Assembly: GCA_963705955.1 (NCBI GenBank)
Contig: CAVPLH010000010.1
Coordinates: 248,001-312,000 of the forward strand
DNA from: WHSW01 sp963705955
Lineage (GTDB): Bacteria; Actinomycetota; Thermoleophilia; Solirubrobacterales; 70-9
Length of the DNA stretch: 64,000 nt
Direction: 5' to 3'
Numbering within the stretch: position 1 is the stretch's first letter; the number at the start of each line of letters is the position of its first letter. Positions 15,510 to 24,109 of this stretch are shown piece by piece. A program made the position numbers and the translations under genes. The notes beneath the pieces were generated by a model, which saw nothing but the letters and a program-made list of their open reading frames with translations, ran no database searches and was not told the DNA's origin.

Positions 15510-16452
15510 GTGATCCTGATCGTCAGCTTCCCCGACAACGAGCACGTCGAGGAGGTCCGCCGGCACCTGACGGCTCCCCACGTGGTCGTGGACGTCGGGT
15601 GGTTCCCCGCTCGGCTCGGGCTCACCACCTGGGCCGGCGACGGCGGGACGCGGATGCAGCTCAGTCCACCCTTCGGGTGAGCTGATCGACCTCGGCGAGG
15701 TCGGTGCCGTCTGGTACCGGCGAATCCGGCCCTTCGAGCTGCACGAGGACCTCACCGACCCGACGAGCCGGCTGTTCGCCTGGTCGGAGTCCAACGAGGC
15801 GCTGCTCGGCGTCTGGTACACGCTTCCCTGCTTCTGGATGAACCCACCGCTCGGCGACGAGGTCGCCCAGCGCAAGATCCACCAGCTGCGGCTCGCCGAG
15901 CTCGTCGGGCTGTCGGTTCCGGAGACGCTGGTCACGACCGACCCCGCCCTTGCCGCAGAGTTCATCGAGCGACACGGGCCGGGGCGGGTGGTGCGGAAGG
16001 CGTTTCGCAACATCCAGGAAGCACCGCGCGAGACGGCGATGGTCAACGAGGCGGATCTGGGCCTGCTCGATGCGGTGCGCTACGCACCCGTGATCTTCCA
16101 GCGCTTCGTTCCGGCGGCGGCGGACCTCCGCGTCACCGTGGTCGACGGCGACGTCTTCGCCGCGCGAATCGAGTCCGACCCGGCCCACCAGGTGGACTAT
16201 CGGGCGGGGCTGGCAACGGCCACGGTCGAGGCCTGCTCGCTGCCCGATCAGGTGACGGACGCGCTGCGGGAGCTGATGTCACGCCTCAACATCGCCTTCG
16301 GCGCGATCGACCTGCGGCTCACTCCCGAGGGCGAGTACGTGTTCCTGGAGATCAACCCGGCGGGTGAGTACCTGTTCATCTCGCGACGCGCCAACCTCCC
16401 GATCCCGGAGGCGATCGCCGCGGCGCTCGAGCGACACGACGCCGAGCCCTGA
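15510..16452 (+). CDS. ATP-grasp peptide ligase, graspetide maturase (MvdC/MvdD) type (one frameshift)
   Basis: About 314 residues once one extra base is removed at 15678 (PPFG/GELIDLGEVGAVWYRR; the TGA there is created by the extra T). N-terminal pre-ATP-grasp region with ILIVSFPDNEHVEEVRRHL and the family hallmark VWYRR, then WMNPP and an ATP-grasp core with RKAFRN, FQRFVPAAADLRVTVVDGDV and the metal/ATP motif EYVFLEINPAGEYLFI. These match MvdC/MvdD-like enzymes that join Lys, Ser or Thr side chains to Asp/Glu carboxylates in ribosomal peptides. GTG 15510 is the start. It follows the repeat-bearing protease by 58 bp on the same strand, and no separate short precursor gene is visible. Confidence 0.8.
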
Positions 16453-16482
16453 ACCGGGGTCAACCCGCGTGGTCGGTTGCGG

Positions 16483-16827
16483 TCAGATCCGCGCCAGCGG
16501 GACCTCGACGGGGGCGGCGTCGAGGTCATCGGGGCGAACCGCCACGTCCTGGGTGGTGATCAGGTCACCGCCGCGAATCTCGCCGCTGCCGTCCCGGTCG
16601 ACGTGCGCCCAGACGGAGTAGCGGTGCCTCGGGTCGAGCTGCTCGTCGGGCAGATCGACGCTCAGTTCGACCTCGTCGCCGTCCGGCGCCAAGATCCCGG
16701 TCGCCTCGGCGATCGTCGGATGCTCCGCGTCGGCCAGCGTCGTGTCCCGTAAGGCGATTCTCACCGTGCTGCCGGCGTCCTGCGGCCGCCGATCCGGGAT
16801 CCGCAGCCGAACCTGGAGGCGACTCAT
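16483..16827 (-). CDS. YbaY-like beta-sandwich domain protein
   Basis: 114 residues. STVRIALRDTTLADAEHPTI followed by ELSVDLPDEQLDPRHRYSVW and DRDGSGEIRGGDLITTQDV matches the YbaY/type-III-secretion-pilotin-like domain (PF09619 kind): a small beta sandwich usually found in lipoproteins. Here there is no signal peptide or lipobox, so it is probably cytosolic. It converges on the ATP-grasp ligase, with 30 bp between the stops. A link to the protease/ligase pair cannot be shown from position alone. Confidence 0.7.
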   Translation of the reverse strand: MSRLQVRLRIPDRRPQDAGSTVRIALRDTTLADAEHPTIAEATGILAPDGDEVELSVDLPDEQLDPRHRYSVWAHVDRDGSGEIRGGDLITTQDVAVRPDDLDAAPVEVPLARI

Positions 16828-17012
16828 GCGCCGATCTTACGGACGCCGAGGAACCGCCTCGCCCCAGCCGGACCGGCGCCGTACCCCTTGACCTCGGGCG
16901 ACTTCGATGTACGCTCTCGATGCGAAGGGGTCACGCGGTAGGCGACGTCGGTCGGCGACGGTGCCAGCCGGTGGCGGCGCTGGACCGCCGGCGGTCGGCT
17001 CCGGCCCGTGGC

Positions 17013-17615
17013 TCAGATCTCGAGCCTCGGTTGACCCGGGTAATGGACGCGATCGCCCTCGACAACGGCGTCAGGGCTCAGCGTATGGTCGACGAGCCGG
17101 CCGTCGCCGAGCAGATGGACGACCGGTCGTCCGCGGGCCGAGAGCACGTCCGCGATCAACCGCCGGTGACAGCGGCCGGGGTCCGACTCCGCGCACATGA
17201 TCGCGACGCGTCGCCCGTCCGCCAGCGACTCGAGGCGCCGCAAGCCGGCGGCGAACTCGGCGCTCGCCATGTGGTCGGCGTAGGCGCGAAACGAGGGGTT
17301 GCGCCACGCCGAGTTGTCGCCCGGGCCTCCGGCGGGCGGATCGCCGGACTCTGCTCGGCGCCGCGGCTCACGCCGACCACCGAGCGGTTCGCCGAACGAC
17401 TCGTAGCCGATCCCCGCCCGGGCCAGGGACGCCGCCAGCGGCTCGGCGCCGAACTGCGGGTTGCGCCTCGATCCCGGGAAGCGCCGCACGTCCGCGACCA
17501 GGTCGACTCCGGCGCCTGCGAGCAGGGCCGTGAAGCGGCCGATCGGGTGGGTCGAGTGGCCGACGGTGAGGATCGTCCCGGTGCCGGGTTTCCGCGCAGC
17601 GATGCCGTTCAGCAT
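17013..17615 (-). CDS. DUF488 family protein
   Basis: 200 residues. ILTVGHSTHPIGRFTALLAG at the N-terminus, VADVRRFPGSRRNPQF and the C-terminal VAIMCAESDPGRCHRRLIAD define DUF488, a family with conserved Arg, Cys and His residues of unknown chemistry. The start is ATG 17615. It lies 24 bp downstream of the four-helix-type protein gene on the same strand. The 185-bp stretch 16828-17012 beyond its stop shows no gene or terminator that I can support. Confidence 0.85.
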   Translation of the reverse strand: MLNGIAARKPGTGTILTVGHSTHPIGRFTALLAGAGVDLVADVRRFPGSRRNPQFGAEPLAASLARAGIGYESFGEPLGGRREPRRRAESGDPPAGGPGDNSAWRNPSFRAYADHMASAEFAAGLRRLESLADGRRVAIMCAESDPGRCHRRLIADVLSARGRPVVHLLGDGRLVDHTLSPDAVVEGDRVHYPGQPRLEI

Positions 17616-17639
17616 CCGGATCGTAGACGGGCGGTCGTC

Positions 17640-18132
17640 CTAGGCGGCGTGGTCGCCTTGGAAGGCTTCGACGCCCGCCTTGGTTCGCTCCACCTCGAGC
17701 TGCGCACGCTGATTGCGGGCTCGCTCGATCAGGCGCTCGAGGTCGATCGCGGCGAGCGGCTCGTATCGGTCCGCGACACGCTTCAGCACCTGCCACAAGC
17801 ATTCCTTGCCGGCGACTCCCAGGGTGAGGCTCTCCAGCGCCATCAGCCTCCCGACATCGGGCTCGCCGGAGCTCAGGCCGCTGAACTTGGCACGGCTCGC
17901 CTTCTCGGTCATCCAGGCGGTCGCTTTCTTGACCGGGTTCTTGGACGTGCCGATGCGGTCCATGAGCTCGATCAGGGTCTCGCGGTCCTCCTCGATCTCG
18001 GCGGCGATCCGCTCCATCAGCTCCCGCAATGGAGCCTCGGAAGCCGTCGCGGATCTGCTTCGCGAGGTCGACCCCGAGCGTCGAGCCCGCCAGGTGATCG
18101 TTGAGGTAGGTGTCCATCGCCTTGTCGGCCAT
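17640..18132 (-). CDS. Four-helix-type (ferritin-like) protein, unknown function (one frameshift)
   Basis: About 163 residues after correcting one base near 18030. The N-terminal frame gives MADKAMDTYLNDHLAGSTLG and VDLAKQIRD; the other frame continues PLRELMERIAAEIEEDRETL, VLKRVADRYEPL and LERLIERARNQRAQLEVER. The charged helices and [ED]-rich spacing suggest a ferritin-like or DUF892-like bundle seen in stress and envelope operons, but no clear iron-ligand set can be named. It sits between the CsbD-like and DUF488 genes on the same strand, both in keeping with a stress cluster. The frameshift joins two parts of one continuous helix-rich protein. Confidence 0.55.
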
Positions 18133-18234
18133 CGGTCCTTCGCGATTCGGGTGCTGTATCGCCGGATACCTACCCGGATCCGGCGTCGGGACTCAAGCAG
18201 CGCGGGCTTCGCTTCGACGCCGACGGCCCGGAAC

Positions 18235-18264
18235 GAGAGAGGGACCCGATCGGGTCCCTCTCTC
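18235..18264 (-). terminator. Perfect 30-bp palindrome, terminator of the CsbD-like gene
   Basis: Fifteen bases (GAGAGAGGGACCCGA, 18235-18249) are followed immediately by their exact reverse complement. The palindrome starts 23 bp after the CsbD-like stop on the minus strand. A hairpin of about 13 bp with a 4-nt loop is the obvious reading; as a DNA palindrome it is also symmetric enough to work in both directions. Confidence 0.65.
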
Positions 18265-18287
18265 CGTTACCGAGACGAGCTGCTCGG

Positions 18288-18477
18288 TCAGGTCTTGCGC
18301 TCCAGGTCCGCGACCTCCTCGGCCTTCTCGTCGGCGCGCTCCTGCGGCACGGTGGAGCTCTTCCTTCTTCTCGCCCTTGCGCTCCTCCTGCTTGCCCTCG
18401 CGGCGAGTCTCCGGGTTGCCGGTCAGGTCGCCGACGACCTGTTTCGTCTTGCCGCTGACCTTGTCGGTGATGCCCAT
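18288..18477 (-). CDS. CsbD family stress protein (one frameshift)
   Basis: About 62 residues. MGITDKVSGKTKQVVGDLTG is the CsbD signature and NPETRREGKQEERKGEKKEE the usual charged continuation. A single extra base near 18355 shifts the frame; removing it gives QERADEKAEEVADLERKT and a stop at 18288, the normal length. CsbD-like proteins are small, hydrophilic and induced by general stress or osmotic shock; their activity is unknown. A good Shine-Dalgarno (AAAGGAGA) precedes ATG 18477. The perfect palindrome at 18235-18264 ends the unit. Confidence 0.75.
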
Positions 18478-18542
18478 CGTTGTCTCCTTTCAATCGAGCA
18501 CCGGCACCGTTACCCGCGTCCGCCGCGGTCTAACGGCCCGCG

Positions 18543-19406
18543 TCAGTCGGCCGGGCGGGGCTGGATCCGCCCCTCCGCGTACATCGGCAGCTCGAGCTCG
18601 GAGGCGGCTCCGCGGTCGAGTTGCTCCCACATCCGCGAGACGCCTGCGGTTCCGAGCCGGCGCACCCGGGCGACCGCGTCGAGGTCGATCACGTCGGTGA
18701 GCAGCTCCTCGCCGGACCCGGCCTCGACCCTGACCGACCCCTCGGGATCGACGATCAGGCTGCGACCGAGGCCGGCCGGGGCAGAGGCGTTGACGTTGAT
18801 GACGTAGAGCTGGTTGACGATCGCGTTCGCCCGCGCGGTGACCAGCTCGGCGCCGCGGTCGCTGGTCGTCGTCAGGGTCGGCTGCAGGACGACCTCGGCG
18901 CCCATCCAGGCGAGCTGACGAAAGGCCTCGGGGAAGAATCCGTCGTAGCAGATCGCCAGCCCGGCCCGGCCGACGCCGGGGATCTCGAAGCAGACGAACC
19001 GGTCGCCGGGCGTCGTGCCCTCGTGCGGCTGCCAGGGGAACGCCTTCCGGTAGCGGGCGACGAGCTCGCCGCTCGGGGAGACGGCGACGGCGGTGTTGTA
19101 GATGTGGCCGTCGCTGCGCTCGTACAGAGACCCCGGCACCAGCCAGAGGCCGGTCGAGACGGCGAGCTCGCAGAGGCGGTCGGTGAGTGGTCCGGGAATC
19201 TCGACCGCTGCCTCCGCCGACCAGCCGTCTCCCTCCTCGAGCGGTCCGGGGAGCGCCGATAGATGAAGCTCGGGCAACAGCAGGAGCTGGGCGTGGGGGC
19301 TGATCCGCAAGACCCCCTCGATCTGCTCCGCGACCAGGTCGAAGGTCTCCTGCGGGCGGCGCGCCAGCGGCGCCGTCTGCAGCGCGGCGATCGAAAGCGT
19401 CCGCAC
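18543..19406 (-). CDS. Carbon-nitrogen hydrolase (nitrilase superfamily amidase)
   Basis: 287 residues with the catalytic triad Glu46 (LLLLPELHLS), Lys121 (ARYRKAFPW) and Cys153 (AICYDGFFPE). The fold and the EGTTPGDRFVCFEIPG segment are nitrilase-superfamily; the family includes N-carbamoylputrescine amidase, formamidase and beta-ureidopropionase. Next to a TetR gene and the PotABCD-like genes, a role on a polyamine-derived amide is plausible but not shown. GTG 19406 is the start. It is divergent from the TetR gene at 19541, and the inverted repeat at 19458-19473 lies between them. Confidence 0.87.
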   Translation of the reverse strand: MRTLSIAALQTAPLARRPQETFDLVAEQIEGVLRISPHAQLLLLPELHLSALPGPLEEGDGWSAEAAVEIPGPLTDRLCELAVSTGLWLVPGSLYERSDGHIYNTAVAVSPSGELVARYRKAFPWQPHEGTTPGDRFVCFEIPGVGRAGLAICYDGFFPEAFRQLAWMGAEVVLQPTLTTTSDRGAELVTARANAIVNQLYVINVNASAPAGLGRSLIVDPEGSVRVEAGSGEELLTDVIDLDAVARVRRLGTAGVSRMWEQLDRGAASELELPMYAEGRIQPRPAD

Positions 19407-19457
19407 TTAGCCGTTCACCACGTGCTCGACGAAGAGGACCAGCGCAATGCCTTTACT

Positions 19458-19473
19458 TTGAATCAGATTTCAA
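19458..19473. promoter_or_regulatory. TetR-type operator in the amidase/TetR divergent promoter
   Basis: TTGAA-TCAGAT-TTCAA, a perfect 5-6-5 inverted repeat between the amidase (start 19406) and TetR (start 19541) genes. The spacing matches the sites at 3916, 7278 and 9405, but the half-site differs from the TTGAC class. It is a likely site for the adjacent TetR protein. Confidence 0.6.
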
Positions 19474-19540
19474 GAATAAGCGGGCGCAGAGAGCCTTGTC
19501 AAGGGCTGATCTGACGTCATCGCCGGATAATGTTCAGAGA

Positions 19541-20229
19541 ATGAGGCGAAAGGATCAGGGGCGGCGCAAAGGTCAGCTTGCCGCGGCAGCCCGGTCCGTC
19601 CTGCTCGAGCGCGGCGCGGTCGGCCTCCGGGTCAAGGACGTCGCCAAGCGCGCCGGGCTGTCGCCGAGCTCGGTCCTCTATTACTACCCGAACCTCGACG
19701 ACCTGCTGCTCGACGTCTCGCGGGACGCGATGAGCCGCTACGCCGAGCGGCGCGCCGAGGCCGTGCGGGCGATCGACGACCCTGTCCGCCGGCTTCGGCT
19801 CGCGATCAGCCTCGGCGTCCCCACGGGACCCGACGACGAGGAGAGCCGTCTGCTGTACGAGATCGACGCGCTGACCGGCTCGAGCCCGCTGTTCGCGACC
19901 CTGTCGGCGAACTTCTTCGACCGCCAGGCGATGCTCTACGAACGGATCCTGATCCAGGGAGCGGACGCGGGCCTGTTCACGCTGCGCGGCGAACCGGAGA
20001 CGTTGGCGCGCGGACTCGTCGCGCTCGAGGACGGGCTCGGACTCCAGGTGGCTCGGCCACCCCGGCATCGACGGTGCCGCTCGAGCGGATCCTGATCGAG
20101 TGGGCGCGGGCGGCGACCGGAGTCGCGCTCGCCGAGCTGGAGCCGGCGCCGCTCCCAGCGGGGAAGCGAGCGCGGCTCGCCATCGGGGCGGCCGCGCGCG
20201 AGGATGGGGATAGGCTGACACGGTGCTGA
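19541..20229 (+). CDS. TetR/AcrR family regulator (two frameshifts near the C-terminus)
   Basis: About 229 residues if two single-base shifts (near 20058 and 20085) are repaired; the unrepaired frame stops at 20095. The HTH domain reads GRRKGQLAAAARSVLLERGA and VKDVAKRAGLSPSSVLYYYP, and the ligand domain ends ..RILIEWARAATGVALAELE in the third frame. A -10 TAATGT (19528-19533) lies 7 nt before ATG 19541, pointing to a leaderless mRNA; an upstream in-frame start at 19496 is less likely. It is divergent from the amidase with a shared operator, and faces the polyamine-transporter genes, so it may sense a polyamine or its amide. That role is inferred. Confidence 0.8.
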
Positions 20230-21026
20230 TCGCCGACGCTGCCACGACGGTCGTCGTGGTGGTGATCTTCGGCGGCACGGCCGGCGTGATCGCCTGGGCG
20301 ATGTGGTGGGGGCTCAGCGGCCGGGCACGGGTGACCCGCGTCATGAGGAGCCCGCTCTACACAGCGGGCGAGCACGACCGAGCGCGCGCCGGGCTCGGCG
20401 GTCGAGATCGAGGATCGCCGGCCAAGTCCCCGTGCGCGAGCTCCTCGGCGCGTTGCGCGTTCGCGACAGCGATGACCTGACCGGGGCGGACGTCGATCGA
20501 GCTCGCCGAGGCGCTCGGGCTCGAGTACTTCGCTCGGCGGCGGGACGCGGCCCCTGTCCGGCGGCGCTACCTACCCGACGGTCATGTACGGCGAGCGAAA
20601 CGGCCACGAGGTCCTGATCCAACTGGGAGCTCGCGGGCACCTCGAGCTTCCCGGGCTTGCGGATGCAGAAGGCTCGCCACGTCACCGCGGTCCGGGTCCA
20701 GAGCGCCCGGTTTCGAGCTCGACGCCCGCGACGGCCGCATCGACGCACCTGCGGACGCTCCCGGCGAGGTCCGCGGCGTGGTCGAGGCGATCAACCCCTC
20801 GCCGGACGTCTGGCACGACCTGCGCGTGGTCGGCGGCGCGGAGGGCATCGTCGCGAGTCGCGGCTCTGCGACTGACGTCCTCGGCGGCTGGATCTACGAC
20901 CTCTGGTTCCTGGAGCGGCTTGCGGGTGAGCTCGGGGCCCCGTCCCTTCCCGCCGTCGGGGTGGATGAGGAGTGGGAGATCCCCTACGGGATGGGCGAGT
21001 GGGCGCCGAAGCTCCGGGGCGGCTGA
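20223..21026 (+). pseudogene. Membrane-anchored protein of unknown function, broken by several indels
   Basis: Starts with one membrane segment (VVVVVIFGGTAGVIAWAMWW) at GTG 20223, preceded by -10 TAGGCT (20211-20216) at 6 nt. Coherent peptide pieces then appear in rotating frames: TYPTVMYGERNGHEVLIQLG, GLRMQKARHVTAVRV and finally MVEAINPSPDVWHDLRVVGG to DEEWEIPYGMGEWAPKLRGG. Together they look like one ~260-residue protein with a cytosolic or external beta-rich domain. At least four single-base shifts are needed to read it through. I do not recognise the family. Confidence 0.55.
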
Positions 21027-21049
21027 GCTCCGGCGCCCGCGGCGCGCCG

Positions 21050-21925
21050 CTACGGCATCGCGCGTCGCCTCGGCCGCGACCGGTTCGCCTGCCGCGCCGC
21101 CGGCCGGAGCGCCTCCGGCGGGCGCCGCCCCGGCGCCCTCGTCCCGGGTCAGCCGGTGGGCGAGATAGACGGGGATGATCGAGATCAGCGACGACGAGCA
21201 GCGGCGACCACGTTGACGATCGGAATCTGGTTCGGGCGGAAGAGGTTGGAGAAGATCCAGATCGGCAGCGTTTCGGCGCCGGCGCCGAGCGTGAACGTGG
21301 TGACGATGATCTCGTCGAAGGAGAGCGCGAACGCGAGCAGAGCGCCGGCGACGAGAGCCGTCTGCATGTTCGGCAGCGTGATGAAGCGGAAGGTCTGCCA
21401 GGTGTGCGCTCCGAGGTCGGCCGACGCCTCCTCGAACGACCCGGAGACCCGCCGCAAGCGGGCGACGACGTTGTTGTAGACGAGCACGATGCAGAAGGTC
21501 GCGTGCGCGACGACGACGGTGAACAGCCCGAGGCTGATCCCGAGCACCTGCGTGAACGTGTTCGAGAGCGCGATCCCGGTGACGATCCCGGCAGCGCGAT
21601 CGGCAGGATGACGAGGAACGAGATCGTCTCGCGGCCGAAGAACGCGAAGCGGCCGACCGCGTAGCGCCGCGAGGGTCCCGAGCAGGAGCGCGATCGCCGT
21701 CGCCGCGGCGCCGACCTTGATCGAGGTGACGAGCGCGTCCGGGCGCCCTGGTTGTCGATCGCGACCCCGAACCAGTGGGTGGTCAGGTCGGACGGCGGCC
21801 AGGCGAGGGTGCTGTCGCCGTTGAACGCGTAGATCACGATCACGAACAGCGGGATGTAGATGAACGCGAGCGTGATCGTGACGCCGATCCGCAACGCGAT
21901 TTCGTGTTCCCCTCGAGAGCCTCAT
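21050..21925 (-). pseudogene. potC: Polyamine ABC transporter permease PotC-like, many frameshifts
   Basis: Membrane-permease pieces appear in three frames: LRIGVTITLAFIYIPLFVIV, STLAWPPSDLTTHWF, VTGIALSNTFTQVLGISLGL, the EAA loop SFEEASADLGAHTWQTFRFI and TLPNMQTALVAGALLAFALS, then FDEIIVTTFTLGAGAETLPI and PVYLAHRLTRD. This order is the PotC/binding-protein-dependent inner-membrane component. ATG 21925 overlaps the PotB stop as ATGA. I count at least five single-base shifts. The exact 3' end is uncertain; a TAG at 21052-21050 would fit one frame. Confidence 0.7.
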
Positions 21926-22823
21926 AGGTGCTCGAACGCTCCCAGCCGCCTGCGCGATCAGCAGGTAGATGATCATGACGATGATCGGGACGATCACGAA
22001 CGCCGACGCGAGCGGCAGGTTGTTGGTGATGTTCGACTACACGACGTTGCCGATGAACTGGTGTTGGGGAGACCAGCGACGGGCGTGATGTAGTCGCCGA
22101 GCGTCAGCGAGAAGGTGAAGATCGAGCCGGCGACGACGCCGGGAAGCCGAGCGGCAGGATCACCCGCCGAAGCGTCGTCCAGGGCTGCGCGCCGAGGTCG
22201 TCGGAGGCGTTGAGCAGCGAGTTGGGGATCCGCTCGAGGCCGGCGTAGATCGGGATGATCATGTACGGGAGCCAGAGGTAGCTCTCGACCAGCCAGACGG
22301 CGGTCGTTCCGAAGCCGGGGCCGTGGAGTCCGAGCGGCTCGAGAGCCCAGTTGATGACCCCGCCCGTGGAGAGCATCGTCCGCCAGGCGTAGACCTTGAC
22401 CAGGTAGAACGACCAGAGCGGCATCAGCACCGCGACGACCAGCACGCCCTTCATCCTCGGGCTCGCGACCTTCGCCATGTAGAAGGCGATCGGCAGGGCG
22501 AGGAGCGCGTCGGTGAGCGTCGCCAGGCGCCGCGATCGGATCGTGCGGCCGGCGACGTCGCGGTAGACCGGCGTCCTGGACGAGCTCCTTGTAGTTGTCG
22601 AGCGTGAAGCCCTGCTCGATCTCGCCGCTGAGCGCGTCGACCCTCCAGAACGAGGCGATCAGCAGGATCACGAGCGAGCCGAGGTAGCCGATCACCAGCC
22701 AGCCCGATCGGCGCCGGCCAGAAGGGTGCCGAGCTGCAGCCGTGGGCGGCCGTGGAAGAGGTCGGCGAGCCTGCGGCCCACCGACCTCTTCGGCGCCGGC
22801 GTCGTTACGCCAGCCGCTTCCAC
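21922..22823 (-). pseudogene. potB: Polyamine ABC transporter permease PotB-like, several frameshifts
   Basis: Reads in pieces: a basic N-terminus from GTG 22823, WLVIGYLGSLVILLIASFWR, FTLDNYKELVQD, VLMPLWSFYLVKVYAWRTML, VWLVESYLWLPYMIIPIYAG, the EAA loop NSLLNASDDLGAQPWTTLRR, TFSLTLGDYITP and IVPIIVMIIYLLIAQAAG, ending GAFEHL at 21922 after one repair. The fold and loop match PotB-type permeases of the spermidine/putrescine class. Gene order A-D-B-C on the minus strand with a stop/start overlap to potC supports one operon. At least four indels break it. Confidence 0.7.
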
Positions 22824-22856
22824 GGCGCTTGCTTCACGGGGTCACCGGGACGCCGG

Positions 22857-24109
22857 TCACCCCTTGATCTCGGTCCAGGCCGAGACCCAGTCGTTGTAGT
22901 CCATGCACTCCGCGCCACGGTCGTCGCCGCAGTCGGCGACCGGCGTGTTCCAGTAGTAGACGTTGCTCCAGAACTCCGGGTTCGTCCGCGTGGTAGAGCT
23001 TGCAGTGGTTGGGCGCAGAAGTAGCGGGTCAGCGGCTGAAGTCGGCACGACTTCGTCTGGGCCGGCGCCTCGCCGAACCACCGGCGACCTGGGCGTTCGA
23101 CCTTCGGGTCGATGATGTGGTTCATCCACAGGTACATGCAGTTCGGGTGCGCCGCCTCGTAGCTGATCATCCAGGTGTCCGACCAACCCGGTCGCACCCT
23201 CGGCGGGCAGGAAGCCCTGCGATGCCGGGCGTCGAGGCGACCGGCTGGCCGTCTCCCTTGAGCGTGAAGTACTGGTACTGCCACGTCGTTCCGACCTCGA
23301 CGTCGCCGTTCGTGAACGACGAGATCTGCTTCGCGAGTCGGACCAGTACTCGCCCACGTAGGGCTTCTGCTGCTTGAGCAGGTCGACCGCGGCGTTGAAC
23401 TGGTCCTCGTCGAGCTCGTACGGGTTGTCGATCCCGAGATCGGGCTGGTGTGCCTTCAGGTACACCGCCGCGTCGGCGATGTAGATCGGGTCGTCGTAGA
23501 CGCTGATCTTGCCGGAGTAGGCTTCGCGCCTCGCCGGGTCGAGCATCGCGTCCCAGGCGAGCCGTCGGTGCCGGCTTCACGTCGTCGGTGTTCCACATCA
23601 GCAGGTTCGCCCCGCGGCCGTGCGGGATGCCGTAGTTGACGCCGTCGACGGTGTTGTACGGCTGGTCCTTGAGGTCGTCGAAGACGGTCGCGTAGTTCGG
23701 CACCAGGTCGGTGTTGACCGGGTCCACGTCGCCGCCGTCGATCAGGCGCGACGGTCGCGTTGCCGGACGCCGAGACGCCGTCGTACTGGCCGGTGCGCAT
23801 CAGGTCGACCATCTCGTCGGATGTGCCGGCGACCTTGACGTTGACCTCGCAGCCGGTCTGCTTCTCGAAGTCGGTGACCCAGTCGACGCTTCGGGTCGGT
23901 GGATCCGTCCTCGACGTAGCCGGCCCACGCGATCAGGTTCACCTCGCCCTCGCGCCTCGCCGACCTCGGTCGGTAGGTCGCTCTCAGCGGTCGTCGAACT
24001 CGTCGTCGCTGCCGCATCCGGCCGCGAACGCGACCATGAACACGAGCAACCCCGACGATCACCAGCCAGGCGACCGTGGCGGGGCTTGCCTCCCTTGCTG
24101 CCTCATCAT
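22857..24109 (-). pseudogene. potD: Polyamine-binding lipoprotein PotD-like, many frameshifts
   Basis: Lipoprotein signal with lipobox LVFMVAFAAGC and then GSDDE; mature pieces NLIAWAGYVEDGS, MVDLMRTGQYDGVSASGNAT, TDLVPNYATVFDDLKDQPYN, YGIPHGRGANLLMWNTDDVK, EAYSGKISVYDDPIYIADAA, SSFTNGDVEVGTTWQYQYFT, DTWMISYEAAHPNCMYLWMN and VYYWNTPVADCGD. This is the ordered pattern of spermidine/putrescine periplasmic-binding proteins. Two possible ATGs (24109, 24106) follow GAGAGGAGA. Roughly eight single-base shifts occur in 1.25 kb, yet the conserved segments are unmutated. Confidence 0.7.

Noticed and set aside
15678..15680. Programmed frameshift or UGA recoding in the ATP-grasp gene
   Set aside because: There is no slippery heptamer or downstream structure of the usual type, and lone extra bases are found in many unrelated genes of this window, so an ordinary sequence error is simpler.
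19494..19504. CCTTG-T-CAAGG palindrome as a second operator
   Set aside because: It lies close to the TetR -10 but is short and unsupported by any other copy, so I did not list it as a feature.
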